From Nitzschia sp. DOCU1 (taxonomy: Eukaryota > Bacillariophyta > Bacillariophyceae > Bacillariales > Bacillariaceae), in NCBI GenBank assembly GCA_951394045.1, contig OX595987.1:4030001-4094000 (forward strand): a stretch of 64,000 bases of DNA, in the 5' to 3' direction. The notes below the pieces were generated by a model. The model saw only the letters and a program-made list of their open reading frames with translations. It did no database searches and had not been told where the DNA came from. The stretch's first letter is position 1; the number at the start of each line of letters is the position of its first letter. This document shows positions 18,967 to 30,200 of this stretch, piece after piece. The position numbers were made by a program, and so were the translations under genes.

Positions 18967-21900
18967 ATGATACAAATACGCAATATATGGATAGGACTGA
19001 TATTACTGGTGGCAGCTATCCATGGGGAGTACACGATAGACCTGGGGCACGGTTCGGTGCCGAATGTGATTTTTGTCCAAGTCAATCAAGCAGCGAATCA
19101 AACGCATGACGAGTGTTCATCCATACTGATATCCGACTTATTTCCAGGGGCATCCATATGGCTACATTCAGATATAATAGGGTCGTCGTTTGGGGGAGCA
19201 CAGGCTTCCAGCTTTGTTGAGCCCGTCGTGGTCACAATATACAACCCTCAAAGTGGGCAAATTTGTGAGCAGCAGCGGCGAGATCTCTCCGGGGTCGCCG
19301 ACGTCTCTACAGATACTCCAACAATACGAGTGATTGAAACTTGTTACAATTGCCATGAAAAAGATCAGCGTCAAGCAATTCGCTTTCGTTTTGGGCCCGA
19401 AAATCTAGGCTTGGCGAGCCAAACAAGAGGTTCTCTTCAAACCGCAGCGACGGAGCAAGTCTGGAAAGATGTAATAGTGCATTCCATACAACGTCTCCGG
19501 CCACTGAGTGATAGTCTCGAGGTGACACTGCTCGTCGATGGTGGTGAAATATGTATTTCAGCACAACACGATTCATTTACAATCGCCACCTCTGATTCAG
19601 ATCTTGCTGAAAGGCGACATTTGGACGTCTCGGGCCCAAACGAGAATCCTCGACTACCGAACTTTGGAACGGATACAACTGAGACTGATTCAGATGTTTC
19701 CAAACTGCCGCACTTTCACTTAAACGAGTCGGATAGCTCTTCCGTCGCTGTTACGGATGTGTCTTCATCATTCGGAGCAAAGATGCAGCTTTACGATGAA
19801 GCGTATTCCGTCCCAGTAGAAACGGCGACTCGAGTGGAGCCAATACAAGGGTGTTCTCTCGTCATCGATGAATGTTGTTCAGATAGTGACTGTACCAACA
19901 GTGACAACGTATGTGTCGGCCGAACTTGCATCGACGAAGGGTTTCCTCGCTTTACTCTGTCGTGGATTGGCGACGACGATTTGGATCTCTACGTCGTCAC
20001 ACCTGGCGGCACTACGTTGTCCTTTCGAAATTTATACGATGAGGAGACTGGGGGGCGTGTCGGAGAGTCGGTGTCTCAAAACAATGCTGGGTACCATGTC
20101 GAGAACACATTCTTCCCTCTGGACGGGCGGGCTCCATCCGGAAAGTATGAGTTCTATGTTCGGCCATTGACGACCGTTGGCCTGGAGGATGAATGGACCT
20201 TGACGGTGGTCGATGAGCAAGGGCAGGTCATTGAACATCAAGGGAAGAGATTTTCGCCTATCTACGAGTACTACCGAACGGGTTCATCGACTTTTGAGCC
20301 GAGTCCTACCTCCATTCCAGGAGCTACTCTCACCCCCAATCCCACTCCTACTATTACTCCTACTCTTACCCCTCCACCTACCACATCCAATCCCAGTCTC
20401 ATTCCTCCATCTACCACCCTACCAACGCCTACCCCAGAGGATATCCCGATAAGTAGACCTTCGCTGGCACCCGATGTCCCTTCGCTGACACCCGTCGCGA
20501 CTTCATGTGATCGACTGGTAGATGAGTGTTGCAGCGACTCTGACTGCCTTTTTGCGGGAGAAGTTTGCTTCAACAGGAACTGCATCGACGACGGCAATCC
20601 TCGAATAACTCTATCATGGGTCGGAGATGATGACCTGGACCTTTTTGTGATAACTCCTGCTGGCGAGGAACTTTCCTTCATGAACTTTTTTGATCCAATT
20701 TCGGGAGGTCGGTTTGGTGAAGAAGTCGACCAGTTTGGAACTGGTTACCACGTCGAGAGCGTGTACTTTCCATTGACAGGTGCACCGTATGGAACCTACC
20801 AGTTCTTCGTTCGGCCTCTAACTACAGTTCAGAACAAGGATGTCTGGACACTAACAGTGGTGGACCAGGGTAGTACAGCTATGTCCGAAAGTGGCGTAGG
20901 CGAATCTGCACTCTTCTCCTATTTGAGAGAGCGGCCCGAGCCAACGCCTACTACTCCCACTCCAAGACCAGTTTCCTCACCAAGACCTGATGTTCCAACA
21001 CCGTCGGAACCCACGATACCACCCGGTGGCCTACCGACCCCAGGAGGACCTCCAGCAGAACCACCCCAGACTGATTCCGAATGCAACCCATTCTTCGATC
21101 AATGCTGCGAGAGCACTGACTGTCGGACCGGACGCGATGTGTGTGAGCAACGAACATGTATACGCGACGGTAACCCAAGGTTCTCTCTTCTCTGGGATGG
21201 CGACGATGACTTGGACCTGTACGTCGTGACGCCCGACGGGGTCGAGATATCTGTTGACAACACATTTGATATCTTTTCAGGCGGGCGTTTTGAAATGGAC
21301 CCTGCCACCTTTCAAACCGGCAAGCATGTCGAAAACGTGTACTTTCCCCTTCTTGGCACGCCAATTGGTGACTATGCCTACGGAGTAAGAGCTTCTTCGA
21401 CAACCCAAGGCGCCGATAGCTGGATTCTTGAAGTTTACGACGGTGGAGAGCTTGTAAATTCTGATGGCGGTACAGGCGCATCTCAGGAATTCCAATATTC
21501 TCGCAACGAGACCATCGAGGGACCTCAGCGGCCAAGACCGTCCCCCCCTAGATGTAGTCCTATCTCCGACGAGTGTTGTCTGGATATGGACTGCGAAGGG
21601 GACTCAATATGTGTGCAGCGAACTTGCATTACAGACGGGAGCCCTAGAATCACATTACGGTGGGTGGGAGACGATGACCTCAATTTGGTGGTCGAGACGC
21701 CAAACGGTGTCGTGATTTCTGAAGTCAACCCGAATGATGCCACAACTGGAGGCCGCCACGAGCAAGATCCGAATCCCGAAGGATTTGGTTTTCACGTTGA
21801 AAGTGTTTACTTTCCGGCCGATACGGCTGAATCGGGGACATACAAATACACTATTGTCTCTGTAACCACGGTTGGAGTTGGCGCCGACGTGTGGAGAGTC

Positions 21901-24900
21901 AGTATCTATGAAGATGGCACAGAAATCGTCGAGCAATCAGGCATCGGAGATTCACGAGAATTCGTTTATGAAAGGTTGGAAGGGTCTCCGCCACAATCTG
22001 CTCCTACGCCCACAGGCGGTGTAGTCCCAACGGCTCCAGTTCCTCGTCCTTCGACTGCTCCCGCGACAGCTCCGATAACGGAGAGGCCCCTACCTGGGCA
22101 ATCACCCGTCTCAGGGCCTCGGGAATGTCCTCACGAATGTTGCTCTGATGAGGATTGTGGTGCGCCGGGGGAACTTTGCGTTCAAAGAACATGTGTTGTG
22201 GAAGGAACGCCTCGTTTCACGCTGACATGGACAGGCAATGATGACTTGAACTTGGTCGTCATTACCCCGGGGGGTGATACCATCTCATATCTCAATCCCG
22301 TCGACGAAGCGTCTGGAGGCATATTTTCACAGGATTCCGGGCAACCAGAATTTGGATTTCACGTTGAGAATATTGTCTTTCCAACTAGTGGCGGCCCGGA
22401 AGGAAAGTACTCGTACTTGGTCAAAAGTTCTGCCATTCGAGGGGATCCAGATCGGTGGGCACTACGAGTCTACGTTAATGAAGAACTTGTGGTATGGCAG
22501 ACGGGGACCGGAGAATCTCGCACCTTTACATATGATTTCGGCGATATCGTCATCGTGCCAACCACAGTACCAGTCTCATCACCAGCCCCCATAAGTCCTC
22601 TTCCCTTCACATTCTCCCCCACAGAGTTGTGCGAATCTGATTCGGACTGTTCCAGAGCTGGGGAGCTTTGCATTCAAGACAGATGTATTGACGACGGTAA
22701 CCCACGTTTCACCTTGACGTGGTCTGGAAACGACGATCTTGACCTATTTGTGGAAACGCCTGATGGGGCGATCATATCCAAGTCAAACCCATTTGATCCT
22801 GGGTCTGGTGGTATATTCGGAGAACCGGGCGACCAATCAGGCTTCGGTCGCCACGTCGAGAATATATACTTTCCTTTGGGGCCTCCCGGAATTTATCTAT
22901 ACTACGTTCGCAGCGCCCGCCCCCAAGGGTCGGACGATACCTGGCGAGTCACAGTGTCGGTGAATGGAGGTTCCGAAGTTGTTCAATCAGGATCCGGCGA
23001 CTCAGAGAAGTTCGAATTTACTTTTGATAGTGATGGAGTTCCTAATTCGTCCCCCACAACCGCACCAAACGACGACTCTTCGTGCAGTCTTGCGACAAAC
23101 GAGTGCTGTTCAGATCTCAATTGTATCGCAACCAACGTATGTACGCAGAAGACTTGCATCGACGAGGGGAATCCGCGTTTCACGTTGACATGGACCGGGG
23201 ACGACGATTTAGATCTTGTCGTCCAGACGCCCTTGAATGGTTTCATCACTTTCTTGCAACCCTTTGATGAAGCCTCTGGTGGACGATTTGGAGATGGCGG
23301 AGACCAGTTCGACTTCGGAGAACACGTTGAAAACATTTTCTTTCCACAAGAAGGGTCGCCTACAGGTACTTACACTTACTACGTCAGAAGCTTTTTGCCC
23401 GTTGGCGACGATGACACGTGGACTGTTGAAGTATTTGTGGGCGGCCAGGCTCAGTCATCCATTTCTGGAGCCGGAAATTCTGGTGCGCTTACATTTGACT
23501 TTGACGAATCAATTTCTACCTTGCCCCCCGCTCAAGGCCCCACACCCACTCTAGGGCCTACCCCAGCTCTTCCCACTACATCTTCACCATCCTTGACTCC
23601 AGAGTGTTCCGTCTTGCAACAAGAATGCTGCACTGATAGCCAGTGCATCACTAGCGTCGAGACTTGCGTCCAAACGCAATGTATAGACCTAGGAAACCCC
23701 CGATTCACACTGACTTGGACCGGCGATGACGATTTGGACCTCAAAGTGAAAACGCCTCTCGGAGCCACAATCGCCTTTATTACTCCACTTGATGAGTTAT
23801 CTGGAGGCGTCTATGGCGAAGAAGGAACCCAATTCGTCTTTGGTCCCCACGTGGAGAACGTGTACTTCAAGGAGGGTCCTTCTGGCGGTGCGCCCCCGGG
23901 TGTCTATACCTACATGGTCGATAGTTTCTTCCAACGCAACAGCAATGATCGTTGGACCGTTACAGTATACGTCGACAACCAAGAGGTTGCCTCCGAGACT
24001 GGCTTTGGTGATTCTGCTGAGTTCACCTATGATTTCCAGGGGTCGGGCACGGGCATTACTGGTCGAGCAGCCGACATCGTTGAATGCAATCCGCGCACCG
24101 AGAAATGCTGCAACGACACGGACTGTATTACCGGAAAGGAACTTTGCGTGCAGAGGACGTGCATTGACAGGGGAAATCCCCGATTCACACTGACGTGGAC
24201 CGGAGATGACGACTTGGACCTGTCAGTGGTTACGCCTTTCGGCACAACCATTGCCGTCACCTCGCCTTCCGATGTATTGTCTGGAGGAATCTTTGGTGAG
24301 GAAGGCAACCAATTGAGTTTTGGCCACCACGTTGAGAACGTTTTCTTTCCTTTGGCCGGAGGGCCAGCTGGAACCTACACCTTTTACGTTGGGAGTTTTG
24401 AAGAGAACGGGGCGCCTGATGAGTGGGCCGTGACAGTCTTTGTCGATGATGTCCTTGTTCTCAATAAAACGGGATCGGGAGCCTCCGACTTTTTCGTCTA
24501 CGAGTACAACAACGGTTTCACGTTTCCTCCCGCTGCTTTGGGTACTGCCAGATCCTCCGCGACGAACACGACCTTGGCAGTGCCCCGTCAGCCGTCCCTT
24601 GAGTGCCGCCGAGAGGAAGAAGAGTGTTGCAGTGACTCGGATTGCTCCGCTCCAAATACTTTGTGCGTTCAACGAATCTGTATCGATGAGGGCAATCCTC
24701 GTTTTACACTGACATGGAACGGCGACGATGACTACGATCTACTAGTAGTACCGCCCATTGGCAATATGATTTCCTTCGATAGACCCGTCGATTTCGAATC
24801 GGGTGGTCGATTTGGAGAGGAGGGTTTACAGCCCTTTCCTGGCCTACACGCTGAAAACATATTTTTCCCTCGAGAGGGAGGCCCGCTGGGGACCTACAAA

Positions 24901-25536
24901 ATCCGCGTTCAACCGTTACAGATTCACGATGGGGCTGATACGTGGACTGTCGGTGTCTTTGTCGACGGCAAGGAAGTGGACACGTTTTCGGGATCTGGGG
25001 ATTCCGGTTTATTGACCTACGAGTTCAAACGCGGAGGGGTATCCCCAAGTCTGGAGCGCAATAACATCCCGCCGTGCTCGTTGAGGAATGATGAGTGCTG
25101 CGCCGACAAGGACTGCGCTGCAGCGGAGGACAAGTGCCTTCGACGAACTTGTATTCCAATTCGATCAAACGACACAACTGTCATTTTGACTTGGATTGGT
25201 GACGATGACTTGGATCTCAAGGTCTTTACGCCACTGGGACAGGAAGTGTCGTATCTGGTCCCTAAAGACCCGGGGTCTGGTGCATATTTCAAACAAACCG
25301 ACGCTGCCTACTCCGGCAGCAGTCCTTTTGTGGCGCACACGGAGCGCGTAATCTTTCCCAACACGACGGGTGACAGCGCAATCGGCACCTACCGGTACAG
25401 CGTTTCAGGGTTCAATATTGTTGGTTCCGTGGACCAATGGAAGGTCCACGTGTTTATGAATGGTACAGAAGTGCAAAAGCATCGCGGAGAGGGAGATTCG
25501 CAAGAATTTACTTTCAACGCTACCACCACCTGGTAG
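18967..25536 (+). CDS. Giant secreted protein with eleven Cys-knot/DUF2135-like repeats
   Basis: 2,189 residues, single exon. ATG 18967 gives a signal peptide (MIQIRNIWIGLILLVAAIHG); ATG 18913 would add 18 residues. After a unique ~270-residue N-terminal region, eleven modules of ~150-190 residues follow. Each has a six-to-seven-Cys segment (pattern CxxxxxECCSDSDC...CVQRTCID) and then a beta-rich domain starting GNPRFTLTWTGDDDLDLxVxTPxG and containing GGRFGEE, FGxHVENxxFP, GTYxYYV and W-T-V-xV. The W...DDLDL...P-G signature resembles DUF2135-type beta-sandwich domains; the Asp cluster could bind Ca2+. Pro/Thr/Ser-rich linkers (best seen after modules 1, 2, 4 and 7) suggest O-glycosylated mucin-like spacers. 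Module 6 lacks the first two cysteines. No membrane anchor is visible. An extracellular-matrix, adhesive or cell-wall role is inference. Its 3' end is tandemly duplicated. Confidence 0.9.
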   Translation: MIQIRNIWIGLILLVAAIHGEYTIDLGHGSVPNVIFVQVNQAANQTHDECSSILISDLFPGASIWLHSDIIGSSFGGAQASSFVEPVVVTIYNPQSGQICEQQRRDLSGVADVSTDTPTIRVIETCYNCHEKDQRQAIRFRFGPENLGLASQTRGSLQTAATEQVWKDVIVHSIQRLRPLSDSLEVTLLVDGGEICISAQHDSFTIATSDSDLAERRHLDVSGPNENPRLPNFGTDTTETDSDVSKLPHFHLNESDSSSVAVTDVSSSFGAKMQLYDEAYSVPVETATRVEPIQGCSLVIDECCSDSDCTNSDNVCVGRTCIDEGFPRFTLSWIGDDDLDLYVVTPGGTTLSFRNLYDEETGGRVGESVSQNNAGYHVENTFFPLDGRAPSGKYEFYVRPLTTVGLEDEWTLTVVDEQGQVIEHQGKRFSPIYEYYRTGSSTFEPSPTSIPGATLTPNPTPTITPTLTPPPTTSNPSLIPPSTTLPTPTPEDIPISRPSLAPDVPSLTPVATSCDRLVDECCSDSDCLFAGEVCFNRNCIDDGNPRITLSWVGDDDLDLFVITPAGEELSFMNFFDPISGGRFGEEVDQFGTGYHVESVYFPLTGAPYGTYQFFVRPLTTVQNKDVWTLTVVDQGSTAMSESGVGESALFSYLRERPEPTPTTPTPRPVSSPRPDVPTPSEPTIPPGGLPTPGGPPAEPPQTDSECNPFFDQCCESTDCRTGRDVCEQRTCIRDGNPRFSLLWDGDDDLDLYVVTPDGVEISVDNTFDIFSGGRFEMDPATFQTGKHVENVYFPLLGTPIGDYAYGVRASSTTQGADSWILEVYDGGELVNSDGGTGASQEFQYSRNETIEGPQRPRPSPPRCSPISDECCLDMDCEGDSICVQRTCITDGSPRITLRWVGDDDLNLVVETPNGVVISEVNPNDATTGGRHEQDPNPEGFGFHVESVYFPADTAESGTYKYTIVSVTTVGVGADVWRVSIYEDGTEIVEQSGIGDSREFVYERLEGSPPQSAPTPTGGVVPTAPVPRPSTAPATAPITERPLPGQSPVSGPRECPHECCSDEDCGAPGELCVQRTCVVEGTPRFTLTWTGNDDLNLVVITPGGDTISYLNPVDEASGGIFSQDSGQPEFGFHVENIVFPTSGGPEGKYSYLVKSSAIRGDPDRWALRVYVNEELVVWQTGTGESRTFTYDFGDIVIVPTTVPVSSPAPISPLPFTFSPTELCESDSDCSRAGELCIQDRCIDDGNPRFTLTWSGNDDLDLFVETPDGAIISKSNPFDPGSGGIFGEPGDQSGFGRHVENIYFPLGPPGIYLYYVRSARPQGSDDTWRVTVSVNGGSEVVQSGSGDSEKFEFTFDSDGVPNSSPTTAPNDDSSCSLATNECCSDLNCIATNVCTQKTCIDEGNPRFTLTWTGDDDLDLVVQTPLNGFITFLQPFDEASGGRFGDGGDQFDFGEHVENIFFPQEGSPTGTYTYYVRSFLPVGDDDTWTVEVFVGGQAQSSISGAGNSGALTFDFDESISTLPPAQGPTPTLGPTPALPTTSSPSLTPECSVLQQECCTDSQCITSVETCVQTQCIDLGNPRFTLTWTGDDDLDLKVKTPLGATIAFITPLDELSGGVYGEEGTQFVFGPHVENVYFKEGPSGGAPPGVYTYMVDSFFQRNSNDRWTVTVYVDNQEVASETGFGDSAEFTYDFQGSGTGITGRAADIVECNPRTEKCCNDTDCITGKELCVQRTCIDRGNPRFTLTWTGDDDLDLSVVTPFGTTIAVTSPSDVLSGGIFGEEGNQLSFGHHVENVFFPLAGGPAGTYTFYVGSFEENGAPDEWAVTVFVDDVLVLNKTGSGASDFFVYEYNNGFTFPPAALGTARSSATNTTLAVPRQPSLECRREEEECCSDSDCSAPNTLCVQRICIDEGNPRFTLTWNGDDDYDLLVVPPIGNMISFDRPVDFESGGRFGEEGLQPFPGLHAENIFFPREGGPLGTYKIRVQPLQIHDGADTWTVGVFVDGKEVDTFSGSGDSGLLTYEFKRGGVSPSLERNNIPPCSLRNDECCADKDCAAAEDKCLRRTCIPIRSNDTTVILTWIGDDDLDLKVFTPLGQEVSYLVPKDPGSGAYFKQTDAAYSGSSPFVAHTERVIFPNTTGDSAIGTYRYSVSGFNIVGSVDQWKVHVFMNGTEVQKHRGEGDSQEFTFNATTTW
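19849..25530 (+). repeat. Eleven in-frame protein-module repeats
   Basis: Module starts, marked by the Cys segment, recur roughly every 450-650 bases. First-Cys regions lie near 19852, 20506, 21082, 21550, 22123, 22627, 23083, 23605, 24085, 24601 and 25075. Modules 7-10 are the most alike (GNPRFTLTWTGDDDLDL), suggesting later expansion of the C-terminal half. Confidence 0.85.
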
Positions 25537-25701
25537 TTCGAATCTACATGTGGAGGGGAATACAAACAATGGAAGGTCCACGTGTTTATGAATGGCACAG
25601 AAGTGCAAAAGCATCGCGGAGAGGGAGGTTCCCAAGAATTTACTTTCAACGCTACCACCACCTGGTAGTTCGAATCTACATGTGGAGGGGAATACAAACA
25701 A
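25435..25701 (+). repeat. 132-bp tandem duplication spanning the stop codon
   Basis: Bases 25435-25566 and 25567-~25701 are two copies with period 132, differing at only a few positions (GGTACAG/GGCACAG and GAGATTCG/GAGGTTCC). Copy 1 holds the last ~33 codons of the giant repeat protein, its TAG stop and ~30 bases of 3' UTR; copy 2 lies wholly downstream of the stop. The period is a multiple of three, so copy 2 remains in frame behind the TAG. Confidence 0.95.
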
Positions 25702-26207
25702 CAGTAGGAAGAAGAATGGCGCTTGCTGCCAAAATAGCTACTAGTAGTGCTTCGATAAATTTCCATAGATCACAAACATGAAGGGGCATTGCCTTGCGGG
25801 CTCTGGAACACGCACTTTGTTACCGATTGCTTTCTCAGAGCTTGAGCTCGTTACGTGCGCCGCGCTAGTAGTAGAATGAAAGCTTCAAAGGGTTGCGGAA
25901 CCGAGATTATGCGATAGACCCGTTCCCAAGCTACCGGTACGTCATCATCCACCATGGTCGAGGACAGGAAGGTGTGCCGGCGCGCAGACCAGAACCCATC
26001 CGTATAAGTACTGTTGGTACCTATGAGAGCAGCATCGGGCAATTCACTTTACCTGGACGATGACGTGGCGCCGGCAGGCGGAAAGACGAATTTCTACGTG
26101 GGTGCTTTTTTGCGGCCAATACAACATGAACTCGACACCGTCCATTCCACAACCAAATGCAATGAACCACAATGCATCGATAGCGGCAAGGATACTGTAC
26201 GACAATA
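25537..26207. other. Spacer upstream of the Maf-like gene
   Basis: Contains the second copy of the 132-bp repeat and then no recognisable gene. A TACCGGTA palindrome is at 25932-25939. Confidence 0.5.
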
Positions 26208-27119
26208 ATGCTGCGTGTAGTCTTCCAAGCACGCCTAATCTACACCATTCTAAGTCTTTCCTCCTTCCTTTCTTCATCGGCACTTGCCGTTCGAACTTCC
26301 GCCTCTGTTCCCGCCTTCTTTTGCCCCCGACACCGAGGTCTTTTCCGCAGATTTTTGCCAAGATATTCTTCGCGAATCCTCATGTCCACCGCCCACGATA
26401 ACCACGATAACACTCCTACATCCACTACAATGAATACTGATAATCCCCTGGCACGACTAGGATTGCCCCACCCCTTATTATTGGGAAGCGCTTCGTTTAC
26501 GCGCAAACTAATTCTGAAAGAACTGGGCGTTCCCTTTCTGAAGATTGTCCGCCCCATTGATGAAAACGCAGTGGGAGACCGATTGCAAGATTCACCAAAG
26601 GATCTGGTACTAACGATTGCACAAGCCAAAATGAATCATTTGCTTACCGAGCTTCAAAACGGCAAGATTTCAGCTGAGGAGTTGCCCGGTGAGGAATTCC
26701 TGATTTTGACAGGAGATCAAGTTGTGACCTGTCAGGGTCACATTTTGGAAAAGCCCGAGTCGATTGAACAAGCCAGGGACTTTTGCAAAATGTATCAAAC
26801 CCATCCTCCTAGTACGGTAGGAAGTTGTATCCTGGCGCACTGGCCCAGTGGCATTCAAGTTGCCGGTGTGGATACCGCCACGATTTATTTTCACAAGACG
26901 ATACCTACTACCTTGATTGACGCATTGGTCGAACAAGGCGAACCTATACTGTCGTGTGCTGGAGGTCTCATGATTGAGCATCCTCTTACAAAAGAGCATT
27001 TGGAGCGCATTGACGGTACGGAAGATAGTGTCATGGGTTTGAGCAAGGATTTGGTGTTGCGACTCTTGCAAGAACTCAAGGAGAACCTAGTTGAATGGAA
27101 AGGGGCGCAAACAGAATAA
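26208..27119 (+). CDS. Maf/YceF-like nucleotide pyrophosphatase
   Basis: Maf-family enzymes hydrolyse non-canonical or methylated nucleoside triphosphates to the monophosphate and PPi. 303 residues from ATG 26208. The first ~58 residues (hydrophobic stretch, then Arg/Ser-rich ASVPAFFCPRHRGLFRRF) look like an organelle or secretory presequence; an internal ATG at 26382 (MSTAHDNHD) would give a cytosolic form. Family motifs: LLLGSASFTRKLIL (substrate loop), DENAVGDRL, IAQAKMNHL, LTGDQVVTCQGHILEKP and CAGGLMIEHPL with ERIDGTEDSVMGL. The GDQV signature (rather than DTVV) is what I recall of the YceF subgroup, which prefers m7GTP, so a cap-nucleotide clean-up role is suggested but not shown. Convergent with the helicase gene, 147 bases apart. 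Confidence 0.88.
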   Translation: MLRVVFQARLIYTILSLSSFLSSSALAVRTSASVPAFFCPRHRGLFRRFLPRYSSRILMSTAHDNHDNTPTSTTMNTDNPLARLGLPHPLLLGSASFTRKLILKELGVPFLKIVRPIDENAVGDRLQDSPKDLVLTIAQAKMNHLLTELQNGKISAEELPGEEFLILTGDQVVTCQGHILEKPESIEQARDFCKMYQTHPPSTVGSCILAHWPSGIQVAGVDTATIYFHKTIPTTLIDALVEQGEPILSCAGGLMIEHPLTKEHLERIDGTEDSVMGLSKDLVLRLLQELKENLVEWKGAQTE

Positions 27120-27266
27120 TAAGAAGTAATGGAATCGTTCTGCCTAGTAGTAGTATTCTAAAAAAACTTTATGCTATGTCTTGTGGCTGCTGTGAGCCCA
27201 CCAGCACCAAGGGCGATGGATGATGGTGGGGATCTAAAATAATTGAACAAGCCATTTCTTTTCTGT

Positions 27267-30200
27267 TTAGACATCCTCACCGAGGTAGGATTCATCGTCG
27301 TAGTCATCTTGATCCAGCTCTTCTTCGTACATTTCTTGATCATTGGCGCTGTCGACTTCTTCTTCGTCGTTTCCGGCGGACGCAGCAGCAGCAACAGCCG
27401 GCGGCTGCTCGGGTAGCACTTCTTCCATATAGTCGGAATGAGAAATATCATCCTGCTGGTCGGAACGCCTTTGTGACCATTTGGGGTCTCGAGAGTACTT
27501 GTCCTTGCGACTCGTACGACGACGCTTATTGCTGGAAGCCAGGGAAGAAGTCGCATCTGGGGCATCGGAAGTGCTGGATTCGGAAAGGGGCTCGTCATTC
27601 GCAAAGACGGGTTTGGTACTTTCCCGGACGACTCGTTGCTTTTCTTGGAGATCAGCCTCGTCCATGGGACTCCTGGACGGAGAACGACGCCGAAACGAGG
27701 AAGAAGCACTGCGTTTTCTGCCAACGACTGCACCGCGTGCTCGGGCGACCGCTGGAACATTGGGAGGATTGGGCCAACGGTCATTATCTTCGTCACCATC
27801 TAGATCGACATCCAAAACTGGCTGAGACCTTCTGGCCCTCTTCCTTTTGGCGGATGCTGCAGGTGGATTTTCATCCACTCTAGCCGCAAAGTCAAAGTCG
27901 TTGGCGTCGTCGTCCTCGTCTTGTACGTCTCCATCTGAATCATCAGCCTGCCGACTAGCAGCCCCCAGAAAGCCAAGGTCAGCAACATTTCCATAGTCGG
28001 CAGCCGTTTCTCCATTTCCCAGGCGGTTCAAATCCACGTCGTCTTGTTCCTCTTGTTTGGTTCGGCGAGTAGGAATCGCCGCAGGCTTGAGATAGGCTTG
28101 CTCCGTTTCGTCGTCAGGCTCCTGCTCATCCTCACTTATCGTCACGATCTCCTCTTGTTCTTGAGCTCGATCGATAGGCACACGAACCTCCACATCTTCA
28201 TTCGAGACCAGTTCGTCCTCGTCGTTTTGATCAATGGCATCTCCGGCACCTCTAATAGGTGGCGCAGCGGCTATCAATGGCCTTTCGCGAGGAAACACAA
28301 GCACGGACACCAGGAATTTCTTGATGACGGCAACAGCATCCATATAGTTGGCCAAGAAAGAAACCGCGTCAACTCTCATGCATTTCCAACCCACTCGTTC
28401 GATACTCTTTTGCTGCTCCAACACGGCCTTCCACTCCTCTTGACTTTCGCCGGTCGCTTCAATGCAGATTGCAGCCCGGCGGCCGCTATTCCCGGCATCT
28501 TCGACACAGATCGCATTGTCCCATACAATTCCCATACTTAGAGTAGAAAAGCCTTCTTCCTCGAGCAAATTGACCAAGAGTCGTTCAGCACGGGCACGGA
28601 AGGGAGACATGGTAGGATTGCCACTTGGTGGGATCAATTCATCCTCCGGAGCTTCGGCCGCGACTAAATGAGCGTTCTCTTCGTTGTATCGCGCGCGTTC
28701 AAAGAAATCCAAAACGGAGAACTTGACATCTTGCTCGTTCGGGATATGATTTGTATCAAGACTGCGGACAAGTACCATTCGGTCTCGCGCCCTCGACAGG
28801 GCCACGTTTACTCGTTGGGCATGCATGAGTTGATTCTGTGTCACAACACTGCCCGGAGAGCACACCATCGACAAGTACACAATATCACGTTCGGCTCCTT
28901 GAAAGGATGGTGGCTCTCCAACCAAAATATTGTGCAGCTTGTACTTGTGGGGCCCAACTCTGTCCAGCAATCGTCCTCGAACCAATCGACTTTGCTCCTC
29001 TCCTACCAACGAAATGACGCCAATCGATCGCTTCTTCAACAAGGTGCAGCTGTCGATGTACTCTCCAATGCGATTAACGATTTCATTACATTCTTGCTCG
29101 TTGATCTTGCCCGTTTTCCGGCCATGGGGAAGTCGCACGTCAATCAACGAAGGCTTGAGACGTTCCTTGCTGGTAGGTAGACGAAGTGGCACCAGATTTC
29201 CGTTATAGAACTCCATGTTGCTGTAGGAGATAATTTCGGGAGCACATCGAAAGTGCTCTCGCAAAATGACGCGGCCCGTCGGGAAGGCTTGTGCACACAA
29301 GTCGAAAAAGGAATGTCCAGGGAGCATGGATGCTTCGAAGGGAGACTCAGGCATGGCTGCCTTGAGCATTTCGATTTGCTCTTCGGCAACAAAGCTTTCT
29401 GTCGGGCTAACTTGCTTGCCGTCTCCAACAATGAGCCACTGGCGACCGCGTAACATACCAGGCAGAACCGTGACATCACTTTGAGAGGCTTCGTCAATGA
29501 CCACCAAATCAAAAAGACACTCGGAGGGTAGATAGTCGCTGATCTGTGACGAGGTCAGAATCCAACAGGGAATATAACGGACGCACTTTTCAAAAGCATC
29601 CAAATACTCCTGACGTTTGCGCCGTTGCCTTTGCGTCATTTTAGCGGACTGGGAAGACTTGCCGAACTTGGCCTTTCCCGAAACTTGGGCAAACTTGACG
29701 AGCGCTGACTGAGCTTCCGCCGAAAAATTCTTACTTAACTCGGCTACGACTCGGGCCGCCACAAGTTCTTCAGCAAGCGTTTGGATACGAGATGAGATGC
29801 CTGTCCGTCTCTTGTCGAGCCGTTCGATCTCTAGGGCTTCGTCTAGTTTCGAAGACAGCTTCAAGTCTTCTGCAATCTTCTTCATTTTGGAGGCTCTCTC
29901 AAGCACGCAAACAATGTCTTCCCGGATCCTCTTCTTCTGCTCAACCATTTCGACAAACTCGTTTTGAGGCCAGCCTTCACGAGTAAAGAGAGACTCAAGT
30001 GATTCTTGGCAGACGACGTGAATAGCCTTTTCACGCTCGAGTCGTTGAAAGATGAGATACCAATCCTTCTTGTTGCTCGGACCGGGCGGGGCTCCGTTGA
30101 TCCGAATCGCATCGAGCTGCTCCTGAACCTGACTACGCTGCAAGGCAATACCATTTCCCAAAAAAGGAACCTTGGACAAGGCTTCCTTGGTAGCATTTTT

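Noticed and set aside
20300..20500. Pro/Thr-rich tandem codons as a CRISPR-like or minisatellite array
   Set aside because: Irregular units lying in frame inside a coding region; they are mucin-like linker codons.
20951..21535. 194-codon minus-strand ORF
   Set aside because: Antisense to the giant repeat protein; no equivalent in the other modules' conserved frame.
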